Shown: positions 1-8,764 of the stretch, one piece after another
How positions within the stretch are numbered: the stretch's first letter is position 1
Layout: each line of letters begins with the position of its first letter
Assembly: GCA_039707465.1 (NCBI GenBank)
Contig: CM077644.1
Location: forward strand, 196,079,962 to 196,143,961
DNA from: Rhabdophis nuchalis
Lineage: Eukaryota; Chordata; Lepidosauria; Squamata; Natricidae
Reading direction: 5' to 3'
DNA length: 64,000 bases
Notes under the pieces: model-generated
The model's database searches: none
The model's input: only the letters and a program-made list of their open reading frames with translations
Told to the model about the DNA's origin: nothing
Program-made: the position numbers and the translations under genes

Positions 1-76
1 TGTGTTGTATTGCTGGTTGCAATAAAGAGCCGTTGGATCAGCCGGGTCTGGACCCTTCTTCTTTGAAAACTTAACA
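1..76 (+). repeat. 3' end of the 5' LTR (R/U5 part)
   Basis: Positions 1-76 are identical to 4734-4809 of the 3' LTR, including the AATAAA at 21-26 and the terminal CA at 75-76. The upstream part of this LTR is cut off by the window edge, so its promoter cannot be seen here. Confidence 0.95.
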
Positions 77-77
77 C

Positions 78-89
78 TGGCGACGAGGA
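78..89 (+). other. Primer-binding site, tRNA-Ser type
   Basis: TGGCGACGAGGA starts one base after the LTR end. It is complementary to the 3' end (including CCA) of vertebrate tRNA-Ser(GCT) as I remember it. The match continues a few more bases if one extra C is skipped. The TGG start and position are standard for a retrotransposon primer site; the tRNA identity rests on memory. Confidence 0.8.
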
Positions 90-213
90 CTGGGGCCCGG
101 CGTCGATCCTCCTATCCGTGACTCTTCTCCCTGCGGGAACGAAGAGACGTTCACCCTCCGTGCAGGAGAAAAGTTTCTCCTCACCCTCTGGGCTCGCCTC
201 TGCGCTCGCCCTC

Positions 214-3200
214 ATGGCTAACCTTCCGCCATTCGCTACGTATGACCCGTCGGCGGAGTCCTGGGATGCCTTCCTGTCTAGATTCGACTGTTTCCTCCTG
301 ACCGATGTCAACGGGGAAATTACCCCCGCCCGCCGCCTCGGCCTGTTCCTCGGGTGCGGAGGCCGCACCGTGTTCGCCGTGGCGCGGAACATTGCCGCCC
401 CTGCCGCGGTACAGGACTTGGACTGGGGGGTTCTGCAGGCTCGCCTCAAGGCACATTTCGCCCCGGCGCCCTCCAAATTTTCCCGCCGCTGCGCGTTCCG
501 GCAGTGTCGGCAGCAACCGACTCAATCGGTTGCGGACTTTCTCCAATCGCTACGAGCCGCCGCCTTGCTCTGTGATTTTCCGGCCCCGTTCCTGGATGAG
601 TCGCTGCTCGAGCAACTCATCGCCGGCCTGAAAGACATCAAGCTCCGCCGCAGGCTCCTGGCCCGCTCCGACATCACCCTGGAGCAGGCCATTGAAGAGG
701 CCAGAGCCGCGGAGCTGGCGGAGGCCACTTCTGACCTATACCTGGGCCAGCATGCTAACCCTGTGCCATCTCCCCGGGCTTGCCTAATAGACGAGTTGGC
801 CCCTCTGGAGCCTTACGACGACGACCAGATCTATGACAGGGTGGCACGTCTTCAGGCCTCTGGCCGCGGCGCCTCCAGGCCCCCTCCCCGCCAAGGGTCG
901 GCTGCCTGCGCGGGGTGTGGGGGCGCCCATGCTAGGAGCGTGTGCCCCTTCAAGGACACTATCTGTCGTCGGTGCAGCAGGAGGGGCCACATCGCCCGGT
1001 CTTGCCGCGCTGACCTCTCCCGCCAGGTGCCCCAGCCAGCCCCTCGCCCTGCGATGTCCACTCCGCCTGCAGCCCCGACCTACGGCCGACGTCCCCAGGG
1101 CCGCCGTCAGGCCTCCGAAGCGGCCTGCTACGCCACGATGGAAGGCCGGGACACCGTTCCCATCTCCGCGGACCACCGTAGGCGCATTTCAACCACCCTG
1201 ACCTTAGAAGGCCACACCCTGTCCATGGAGGTTGACTCGGGGTCGTCCCGGTCCCTCATCTCCTGGCAGCAGTTAAAGACCCTCTGCCCCGGCCTTAGAT
1301 CCGAGGACCTGTCTCGGCCGGACGTTTTGCTCCGGGACTACCAGGGCGGCCCCATTGCTGTGCTGGGCCAGCACCGGGTCCGCGTGAGCTACGGCCGTTT
1401 TGCTGGCCCCCTGCCCATTCTAGTGGTCGAGCGCCCACTTTCCGCGCTCATCGGCCTCGACTGGTTTCCCGCCCTGGGCCTGTCCATTCAGCGGGTCCAC
1501 CAGGTGCCCGCCGTTCCGCCCGTTGAGGCGGTACTGGCCGAGTTCAAGGACGTTTTCGATGGGTCTCTGGGCACCTACCGGGGCACCCCTGTCTCCCTCA
1601 ACCTTGACCCTCAGGTTGCCCCGATTCGGCTCAAGGCCCGCAGGCTGCCGTTCGCGCTGAAGCCAAAAGTTGACGCGGAGCTTGATCGTCTCGTGGCGCA
1701 GGGCGTACTGGAGCCCGTCGACCAGGCGAAATGGGAGACCCCCATTGTGGTCCCCATCAAGCCCGACGGGTCCATTCGCATCTGCGCCGACTATAAGTCG
1801 ACGATCAACCGCGGGCTTCAGGCGAACCCATATCCAGTTCCCGTGGTGCAGCACCTGCTCCATTCTTTGGGGCAGGGCTGCATCTTCGCGAAACTGGATA
1901 TGGCTCAGGCCTACCAGCAGTTGCCGGTGGATGACGATGCGGCTGACGCGCAGACCATCGTCACTCACCGAGGAGCTTTCCGTTGTCGCCGCCTTCAATT
2001 CGGCGTTTCCGTGGCCCCGGGGATCTTCCAGAGCCTGATGGAGCGTTTGCTCCACGGGCTCCCGGGCGTCGTCCCGTACTTCGACGATGTCCTGATAGCT
2101 GCGGCCAGCCTGTCAGACCTCGCCGAAGTACTCCGGAAGGTCCTCCGTATTTTCAGGGGCGCGGGCCTTAAATTAAAGCTCAGCAAGTGTAAATTTGCTG
2201 TGCCGCGGGTGGAGTTCCTGGGCTTCGTCGTCGATGCCCGGGGCATCCATCCCGCACCTGCTAAGGTCGAGGCCATCCATAAGGCCCCCATGCCCGGCTC
2301 CAAAACGGAGCTGCAGGCTTTCCTCGGCCTGCTCAATTTCTATGCTCCCTTCATTCCCCACAAGGCATCACTTGCCGAGCCGCTGCATCGATTACTCGAT
2401 CGCTCGGCGGTTTGGCGCTGGGGCAGCCGCGAGGCGCATGCGTTCGCGGCTGTCAAAGAGCTGCTGACGTCAGAGGCTGTGCTGGTGCAGTATTCTGCCA
2501 ACCTGCCCCTGACGTTGGCAGCGGATGCCTCCCCCTTCGGCCTGGGGGCAGTCCTGAGCCATGTCCAGCCCGATGGCTCGGAGGCCCCCATTGCCTTTTA
2601 CTCCCGGACGCTGACTCCTGCGGAGCGGAACTACAGCCAGATCGATAAGGAGGCTCTGGCTGTGGTTTCCGGGATCAAAAGGTTTCACGAATACCTGTAC
2701 GGCCGCTCGTTTGCCGTTTTCACTGACCACAAGCCGCTCCTTGGGCTTCTGGCCGGTGACCGGCCCACCCCCCCCATCCTCTCGCCCAGGATGACACGTT
2801 GGACGGAGTTCCTGGCAGCGTACGAGTACTCGCTGCTCTACCGTCCGGGCAAGCACTTAGGGCACGCGGACGCCCTCAGCCGCTGCCCCCTCCCTCAAGC
2901 GGACCGAGAGCCGGTTCCGGCCCTCTCCGTCCTGTCTGTGGCCGACGCCAGACTCCCCATCACGTCCTCGGACGTGGCCGCCCGCACCAAAGCCGACCCC
3001 GTCCTCTCTCGGGTCGCCGCCTGGGTCTTGCGGGGGTGGCCCCTGGCCGCCCTTCCCGCCGAATTTCGGCCGTTCAAGGCCCGCCAGCTGGAGCTGTCGC
3101 TCCACTCCGGGTGCTTGCTATGGGGGGACCGTGTCATCCTTCCCCCGCCCCTGCGCCGTCAGGTACTCGATGCCCTCCATGCCACCCACCCAGGCATAGC

Positions 3201-4518
3201 TCGCATGAAGGCACTTGCCAGGAGCTATGTCTGGTGGCCACGCATGGACGAGGAGGTGGCTGCTTTCGTTGGCGCTTGCCAAGCATGCCAGGCCTCCCGC
3301 CCTGCCCCCCCGGCGACCCCCTCCCGTCCCTGGGACGCCCCCAAGTCACCGTGGGCCCGCATACACATCGACTTCGCGGGCCCCTTTCACGGTCGGTCCT
3401 TCCTGGTGGTGGTGGACGCCTACTCCCGCTGGGTAGAGGTCATTCTCATGGCCTCTACCACTGCGGAGAGCACCGTGCGTGCGCTTCGGCGCCTTTTTGC
3501 CACGCACGGGTTGCCGGACACCCTCGTCTCCGACAACGGCCCTCAGTTTCACTCCTCCACCTTCCAGGAATTCCTGGCCTCCCTGGGGATCCGACACGCG
3601 CCTACCGCCCCCTACCACCCCGCCGCCAATGGCCGGGCGGAACGGGCCGTTCGCTCGGCCAAGGAGGCCCTCGGCAGGTTGGAAGGGGGGGACTGGCAGG
3701 CAAGGGTGGATGCTTACCTCCTCGGTCAGCATTCCACGCCTTGCCCGGCGTCAGGGAAAAGCCCCGCGGAACTGCTGATGGGCCGCCGCCTGAGAACTGA
3801 ATTGGACAGGCTGCACCCACTCTACAACGAGGTGCAGCCGTGCAACCTGGGGGTTCCCCTGCCCCGTCTTTTCCCTGTGGGCGAGGCCGTCTATGCCAGG
3901 AACTTCGCCGGCGACCCCCGATGGGTCCCTGCCACCATTGCTGAACTAACCGGCCCGTGCTCTTATAGGGTTCGCCGACCCGATGGATCCGAGTGGCGGC
4001 GCCATGTGGATCAACTAAGGCGCCGCCACCCAGCACGGGACGAACTGCACGGGCCGCCGGCCGAGAGGGAAGGGGCAACCGACATTCCGCTCAGCGACCT
4101 TATGAGACCGGCCGAACCTCGGGACACAGAAGGCACCACCCCCGGACTCGCCCCGGGGCTGACGGCGTATGAACAGCCCTGCCTGGGGGAGCCCAGGCCC
4201 GCCAAGCTCGCTTCAAACCGTTCCCCAGCCTCTCCGGCTTCCACCGCCCACAGCCTATCAGGCCCGGCCTACCCATCCCCTGCACGCCAGGGGCTTGACT
4301 CCACCTCAAACCCGGCCGGCACGCCCCCTCGCCCACTCCTACCTGATTCGGAGGCTTCCGGGACTTTGCCAGGCCGCGATGACGCAGTCCGGAGCTACAC
4401 CCCCGGCTGGGAGGAGCTCACACAGACACGTCCTCCTCTATCGACTCCTGCGGGCGTTCTGAGACGCTCGGGGCGGAGCCGGCGTAGCCCCTCCTACCTC
4501 AGCGAGTACGTATGCTAA
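214..4518 (+). CDS. gag-pol: Gag-Pol polyprotein of Ty3/gypsy retrotransposon
   Basis: A single 1434-residue frame encodes capsid and all replication enzymes. I start at the first in-frame ATG (214); the open frame extends upstream to 118 without an ATG. In order: a Gag region (about 1-190); two CCHC zinc knuckles (232-265); an aspartic protease with D341-S-G; reverse transcriptase (about 440-690) with D562 in LDMAQAYQQ and YFDD at 622-625; RNase H (about 766-888) beginning at D771 and ending HADALSR; integrase with an HH-CC zinc site (H989, H992, C1022, C1025) and a DDE triad D1053, D1107, E1143 (35 residues between the last two); then a GPY/F-like module near 1247. The last 160 residues are proline-rich with a basic RRSGRSRRS stretch. 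No chromodomain is recognisable. All catalytic residues are present. Gag and Pol share one frame, so no ribosomal frameshift is needed; Gag excess would need another mechanism. Confidence 0.95.
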   Translation: MANLPPFATYDPSAESWDAFLSRFDCFLLTDVNGEITPARRLGLFLGCGGRTVFAVARNIAAPAAVQDLDWGVLQARLKAHFAPAPSKFSRRCAFRQCRQQPTQSVADFLQSLRAAALLCDFPAPFLDESLLEQLIAGLKDIKLRRRLLARSDITLEQAIEEARAAELAEATSDLYLGQHANPVPSPRACLIDELAPLEPYDDDQIYDRVARLQASGRGASRPPPRQGSAACAGCGGAHARSVCPFKDTICRRCSRRGHIARSCRADLSRQVPQPAPRPAMSTPPAAPTYGRRPQGRRQASEAACYATMEGRDTVPISADHRRRISTTLTLEGHTLSMEVDSGSSRSLISWQQLKTLCPGLRSEDLSRPDVLLRDYQGGPIAVLGQHRVRVSYGRFAGPLPILVVERPLSALIGLDWFPALGLSIQRVHQVPAVPPVEAVLAEFKDVFDGSLGTYRGTPVSLNLDPQVAPIRLKARRLPFALKPKVDAELDRLVAQGVLEPVDQAKWETPIVVPIKPDGSIRICADYKSTINRGLQANPYPVPVVQHLLHSLGQGCIFAKLDMAQAYQQLPVDDDAADAQTIVTHRGAFRCRRLQFGVSVAPGIFQSLMERLLHGLPGVVPYFDDVLIAAASLSDLAEVLRKVLRIFRGAGLKLKLSKCKFAVPRVEFLGFVVDARGIHPAPAKVEAIHKAPMPGSKTELQAFLGLLNFYAPFIPHKASLAEPLHRLLDRSAVWRWGSREAHAFAAVKELLTSEAVLVQYSANLPLTLAADASPFGLGAVLSHVQPDGSEAPIAFYSRTLTPAERNYSQIDKEALAVVSGIKRFHEYLYGRSFAVFTDHKPLLGLLAGDRPTPPILSPRMTRWTEFLAAYEYSLLYRPGKHLGHADALSRCPLPQADREPVPALSVLSVADARLPITSSDVAARTKADPVLSRVAAWVLRGWPLAALPAEFRPFKARQLELSLHSGCLLWGDRVILPPPLRRQVLDALHATHPGIARMKALARSYVWWPRMDEEVAAFVGACQACQASRPAPPATPSRPWDAPKSPWARIHIDFAGPFHGRSFLVVVDAYSRWVEVILMASTTAESTVRALRRLFATHGLPDTLVSDNGPQFHSSTFQEFLASLGIRHAPTAPYHPAANGRAERAVRSAKEALGRLEGGDWQARVDAYLLGQHSTPCPASGKSPAELLMGRRLRTELDRLHPLYNEVQPCNLGVPLPRLFPVGEAVYARNFAGDPRWVPATIAELTGPCSYRVRRPDGSEWRRHVDQLRRRHPARDELHGPPAEREGATDIPLSDLMRPAEPRDTEGTTPGLAPGLTAYEQPCLGEPRPAKLASNRSPASPASTAHSLSGPAYPSPARQGLDSTSNPAGTPPRPLLPDSEASGTLPGRDDAVRSYTPGWEELTQTRPPLSTPAGVLRRSGRSRRSPSYLSEYVC

Positions 4519-4540
4519 TGGGCCCGCATGCGTACTCGCT
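4501..4540 (+). other. Stem-loop spanning the gag-pol stop codon
   Basis: AGCGAGTACG (4501-4510) pairs with CGTACTCGCT (4531-4540). A T-G wobble (4511/4530) and ATGC/GCAT (4512-4515/4526-4529) extend it to 15 pairs with a 10-base loop. The TAA stop (4516-4518) is at the loop edge, and the polypurine tract begins at the next base after the stem. Confidence 0.85.
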
Positions 4541-4553
4541 GGGGGGGAAGGAG
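4541..4553 (+). other. Polypurine tract
   Basis: GGGGGGGAAGGAG is all purine and lies directly before the TG that opens the 3' LTR, the expected primer site for plus-strand DNA synthesis. Confidence 0.92.
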
Positions 4554-4588
4554 TGTTATGTACTGACACCCGTTTGAATTCCCCGGCA

Positions 4589-4629
4589 ACAGCCAGTCGC
4601 GTCTGATTGGCCAGGACGCGACTGGCTGT
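4589..4629 (+). promoter_or_regulatory. CCAAT box in the loop of a 15-bp inverted repeat
   Basis: 4589-4603 is the perfect reverse complement of 4615-4629. The 11-base loop (4604-4614) is TGATTGGCCAG and carries ATTGG, the reverse of CCAAT. It could extrude as a cruciform in DNA or fold in RNA, since U3 is present at the 3' end of the genomic transcript. Confidence 0.88.
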
Positions 4630-4660
4630 GGCTGAAGCGGGAGACGCGCGGATTGGCCGG

Positions 4661-4698
4661 CTCTCTGACAGCTCCATATAAAAGGAGCTGTCAGAGAG
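4661..4698 (+). promoter_or_regulatory. TATA box in the loop of a 15-bp inverted repeat
   Basis: CTCTCTGACAGCTCC (4661-4675) is perfectly complementary to 4684-4698. The 8-base loop (4676-4683) is ATATAAAA, so the TATA box fills the loop. The second inverted CCAAT (4652-4656) lies just upstream. Confidence 0.88.
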
Positions 4699-4753
4699 AA
4701 GGCGCGCGCTTTTTGTACGAATGTACTTACTGTTGTGTTGTATTGCTGGTTGC

Positions 4754-4759
4754 AATAAA
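4754..4759 (+). terminator. Poly(A) signal AATAAA in LTR
   Basis: AATAAA lies about 77 bases after the TATA box and 50 bases before the LTR end, a normal place for the signal ending R. The same motif occurs at 21-26 in the 5' LTR. Confidence 0.8.
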
Positions 4760-4809
4760 GAGCCGTTGGATCAGCCGGGTCTGGACCCTTCTTCTTTGAA
4801 AACTTAACA

Positions 4810-4985
4810 GTTTACAGAGTCAGCATATTGCCCCCAACAATCTGGGTCCTCATTTTACTGACCTCAGAAGGTTAGAAGGCTGAGTCAAACTTGAGCAGGT
4901 GAGCCCCAACTGCCAAACTGCTGAAGGCCAGTGATCAGCAAAAGTAGCCTGTAGTACTGCACTCTAACCACTGCACCACAGCTCT
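4810..4985 (-). mobile_element. tRNA-derived SINE, interrupted by the LTR element
   Basis: Read on the minus strand this has an A-box (reverse of 4968-4978), then a body closely matching the SINE at 40797-41031, including the stretch about GGACCC...TTGGGGGCAATATGCTGACTCTG. It stops at 4810 where the LTR begins; the rest of its 3' half should lie left of the window. The retrotransposon therefore inserted into this SINE. Confidence 0.8.
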
Positions 4986-5848
4986 CACCACAGAAGAGAG
5001 GACATGGGATGCTTTTTATGCTTATTTCCTCTGATTACATTTAACTTTTCTTTCAACTAAAGAGTTAAATCAGCTATGGAATAAAATAAACCCCCAAAAT
5101 GCGAAAGTGGAATAAAAATAATTACAGTATAAATAATTTGATGTGTTCATTGCCTTGCATGTTGATATGTGTGTATTTGTGTCTCTGTATCCACCATTTC
5201 TTGGTTGATGACTTTCAATTATGGCTAATACATGCAGCATTATTGGTGAGCATCACTAGCTAAAGGCCCAACTTTGCAAGATTTTGCTATCTAGCCATTG
5301 ACTTACATTCCCCAAGCTATATTTAAAGCAGCCAGTGTCAGTAGTGGTGCCAAAGAATGATATCTGAATGGGTAACCTGTATGGAAAAGGCCTTGCAAGA
5401 ATGTGAAGTCCATGCTATGGTTTCAGAAAAAATGAACGTGGATTGTGTCAGGGTATTTTTAGGAGAGAATTGAGAATTACAATGGTGGAAATAGTGCTAA
5501 GACTATCCTGTTTTGATGAACATGAGATAGAAGGACAATGTCTGAGATGGGAATTAAATATCTATCACTGAATTCATACATTATAAGTCTGTGTATGCCG
5601 CAGTATGTGATTGAGCAATGCCCACTGTGAAATGCAAATTTATTCCTGTCTACGTTTCTTTGTATGGATTTAGAACTGAAGTCGGATTAGGGGGCTTCAA
5701 ACCCTGTGACTTTCAAAGTTCTCTGGTAGATGGATTTTATAAAATTGACTTCTATGGTAAGTAAAGAATCAAAATTATTATTTTTATAGTGAAATGATAC
5801 TGCTTGACATGTTATGTGGGTCTAAGAAAGTTATAATATATGCTACTT

Positions 5849-5884
5849 AACTTAATATAATTTAGTAACTTAATATAATTTAGT
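5849..5884 (+). repeat. Two tandem 18-bp units
   Basis: AACTTAATATAATTTAGT occurs at 5849-5866 and again, identical, at 5867-5884. It looks like a simple local duplication. Confidence 0.85.
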
Positions 5885-6008
5885 TTATGTCAGTGTAAAG
5901 ATTTATCTTGCCATCTTGGGAGCAAATGTGAAGGAAAACATTCATTTTGAACTTAAAGCTGATTAAAAAAAATATCTTTGATCAGTCATAAGGCAATAAT
6001 GTTTGTTT

Positions 6009-6040
6009 ACAATCTCATTCTCTACTGAGAATGAGATTGT
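6009..6040. repeat. Perfect 14-bp stem hairpin
   Basis: ACAATCTCATTCTC (6009-6022) is perfectly complementary to 6027-6040 with a 4-base loop. No function is evident. Confidence 0.8.
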
Positions 6041-7532
6041 GTAAAAACATAATTTGAAAATGTTATTGCTAATTTTCAATGAACATAGTTTGAAAATGTT
6101 ATTTTCAGTGTTAATTTGTTTCACATTTCAGCTTTTTTATGTATGTACACTCGCTAGCTAGATAGCCAGCCAGCCAGCCAGCCAGATTAACTGATTTTCA
6201 AGAAAATATGTTTGTTATAGTTTTATCTCATATATTCAAAATACTTTCCAGACCTTGTGAGCATTTTTCTTAGAGTGCTAAGATATGACCATGGTTAGAA
6301 TATGTGTGTAAAGAATCAGACTTATTCATTTTACAGATGCTACAGCTGGCGATCTTATTGAGTCCTTGATGACCTATTGGTGGGGAAATATATAGATTAT
6401 TTTGTAATTGCCCCAACTGCCCTGTCTGGTGCTATAAAACGATACTATCTAATTAAAAATATTGATTTCTCGGTTGGATGTTTATTGACACTTCAGTGAA
6501 GATTCAGGAAAGATTGGATCTTTTTTTTAAAAATGTAATAAATTTGAAGGGATTGTAATAAATATGGTTTAGACTTTTGTTGATTGTTTCATATCAGTCT
6601 TTTATTAATATTTTATTTTTTTTAAATTAAAATTTAGACATATAGACATGTGAATATAAAACATTAAACAGTAAAAAATTTGGAATTTGTCAACCTGTGA
6701 AAACTTTGGGTATGTTGTGATGGAGGATGAAGTGTTTTGTGAGTGCCTGAGAAGAAAGGCAGAAGGAAGTGACCTCAGATAAACAAATTTATAGACAAAG
6801 AACAGACAAAATAATAGATGAAAAGGGCATGCAGAGTTAATCTTGACTTGTACTCTTCCTCCCTCTTTCTGCTTAGTAGGTCATGAAGTGGTAAAAAGTC
6901 AATGCCATTGGATTTGCACTGCCAACACATGAGGCTTGTGATGTTGTAAAGAAAATAATAATGCACAGCTGGAAAGAAACTACAGTCCCACATGAACAAT
7001 CCTGGATTGAAGAAATGTGCTCACTTTCATCCTTTGAATTAGTCCTTTTTAGATGTAATGGAAAGACTGATCAATATGACTCCTTGTGGTGAATGTTCGA
7101 TCTTTGAGCCACTTTATATTATGATTGTACTTGACACCCAGGTTGTAAAGTAATTTGTTATATTTTAGTTCTGTTGTTTTCTTTGTATATGCCTCCCCAT
7201 CCCCTGTTTCTTTTACATTAGCACATCACACAGTAAAATATTACTAAAAGATATTAAGAAGTGAAGCCTTTGGGAAAATAATCAGAAGTTTCCTCAAGAT
7301 GTCAATGACACACACAGCTTTGTATCATGTGAAATAGGAGAGGTTGTGAATATCCCAAGCCAGTGGGTGAATGCAAAAATGGAGAGAATGAGGAACAATA
7401 AACTAAACGTGCATCCTGGAATTTGGAGAGTGTGTGAATGAAGTGGAGTTTCATCTGTAACCATGTACTAACTTTCATTCTTAATTCCATTCATGCATCT
7501 ATTACACCGATCTCTCTCAATTTTTTTTCTGG

Positions 7533-7875
7533 GATGCAGTGGCTTAGTGGCTAAGACGCTGACGTTGATCAGAAAGGTCAGATGTTCAGTGGTTTGAATC
7601 CCTAGTGCTGTGAAACGGAGTGAGCTCCTGTTGACTGCCAACCCAGCAGTTCGAATGCGTGTAAAAATGCAAGTAGAAAAATAGGGACCACCTTTAGTGG
7701 GACGGTAATAGCATTCTGTGCGCCTTTGGCATTTAGTCGTGCCGGCTACATGATCATGGAGACATCTTCGGATAGCACTGGCTCTTTGGCTTTGTAACGG
7801 AGATGAGCACCACCCCCTAGAGTCAGGAATGACTAGCACATATGTCAGAAGGGAACCTTTATCTTTATCTTTTTT
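7533..7875 (+). mobile_element. tRNA-derived SINE, Sauria-SINE-like
   Basis: An A-box (TGGCTTAGTGG, 7540-7550) and B-box (GGTTTGAATCC, 7591-7601) mark the Pol III promoter. The body ends in a CTTTGGCTTTGTAACGGAGA... segment and an AACCTTTATCTTTATCTTT tail, as in squamate Sauria SINEs, whose tails resemble Bov-B LINE ends. Family assignment is from memory. It encodes no protein. Confidence 0.75.
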
Positions 7876-8764
7876 CCCATGCCTTTCCTATATGAATGCT
7901 ATATGTGTTCTTTTTAGTTAGGTTTGATTGGTTTTGTTTCTCCTTTTTGTTTCTTCATTTTTATACTATTTTCATCTGTATTTTTTTAACTGACCCACTT
8001 TAAGATTTGAATTTAAAGGAACCATTGTATAAACATGTTAAAAATATAAATATTTTGACTTCTTTTCTGTTCTGATTGACATAGTTGCCAGGGAAAGTGT
8101 AAGATCCCTAACCAATGTTAATCGGAGGTCTGTTTTTATATCTGGTATGTAAACATTAATCCTCTGAAGTTTTCTCTTTTCAAAACAAGGCAAAGAGAAA
8201 GAAAAATAAATTCAATCCATTTGTCAATCTTTATAAAAAAAAAAACCTGACTGCCAACTTTTAAACAACGGTTAATAAAATAACTTATTTAAAAGTCAAG
8301 GTTCGGAAAGTATATGGGAGGCCTTTCTTTCTTGTTGCTATATGGAAGTGCTAGGATTAAAATTAATTGGATTTTTTATTCGGGCTAGTAATTCTTAGAG
8401 TTGCATTCCCAGCAAATCTGGACACCCCCAAATTTGGAAAGGTTCATATAAAGAAAGAGCTGGATGGAAATCACGGGATCCTTGGAGAACATTTTGTAAG
8501 ACCTTTTAATGAAGGCTTGCTACCTCAATCAAGAGTTTTAGAAAAGAGAACCTCTAACTTCAGGATATGTTCAGAAAAATCACCTGTGATAGGAAGGTAG
8601 TGGAGAATTGATCATGTGTACTATTTACTCTGAGCAAAATCTCCAAATTATCAGCACCCAGCAAAACAATATTTATGATTTCGATTTCAATGTGAAGAAT
8701 AAAAAACTAAACTATATATATCACCATCAAAATATCCAGAAATGTTCAAAAACATGCTTCAAGT
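7876..8764. other. AT-rich DNA, nothing recognised
   Basis: No repeat family or coding signal was recognised. A 77-codon frame at 8367-8600 has no recognisable motif. Confidence 0.5.

Larger units (their letters stand above)
1..4809 (+). mobile_element. Ty3/gypsy LTR retrotransposon, near complete
   Basis: The order of parts is partial 5' LTR, primer-binding site, one gag-pol frame, polypurine tract and a full 3' LTR ending TG...CA. Enzyme order (protease, reverse transcriptase, RNase H, integrase) is that of Ty3/gypsy rather than Ty1/copia. The 76 visible bases of the 5' LTR equal the last 76 bases of the 3' LTR, and the coding frame has no stop or frameshift, so the copy is probably recent and may be competent. 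It is much richer in GC than the flanking DNA. The tRNA-Ser primer type and the RT sequence style suggest the Mag-like branch, but that is an inference from memory. The 5' target duplication is outside the window; the 3' flank begins gttta. Confidence 0.96.
4554..4809 (+). repeat. 3' LTR, 256 bp
   Basis: The LTR opens TGTTATG and closes with ACTTAACA. It contains two inverted CCAAT motifs (ATTGG at 4606-4610 and 4652-4656), a TATA box (4677-4683) and a poly(A) signal (4754-4759). The bulk of U3 is made of two long inverted repeats. Transcription should start about 25-30 bases after the TATA box, near 4707; that start is an estimate. Confidence 0.95.
4986..7532. other. AT-rich intergenic DNA, no gene seen
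   Basis: I see no coding potential or recognised element. It contains a small 18-bp tandem repeat, a hairpin, and a short GATA/GCCA-rich stretch near 6155-6185. Confidence 0.6.

Noticed and set aside
181..4462. Many other frames up to 333 codons inside the retrotransposon
   Set aside because: They are shadows of gag-pol in GC-rich DNA; none has retroelement or cellular motifs.
4810..4814. Calling the full 5-bp target duplication of the LTR element
   Set aside because: The left flank lies outside the window, so only the 3' side (gttta) is visible.
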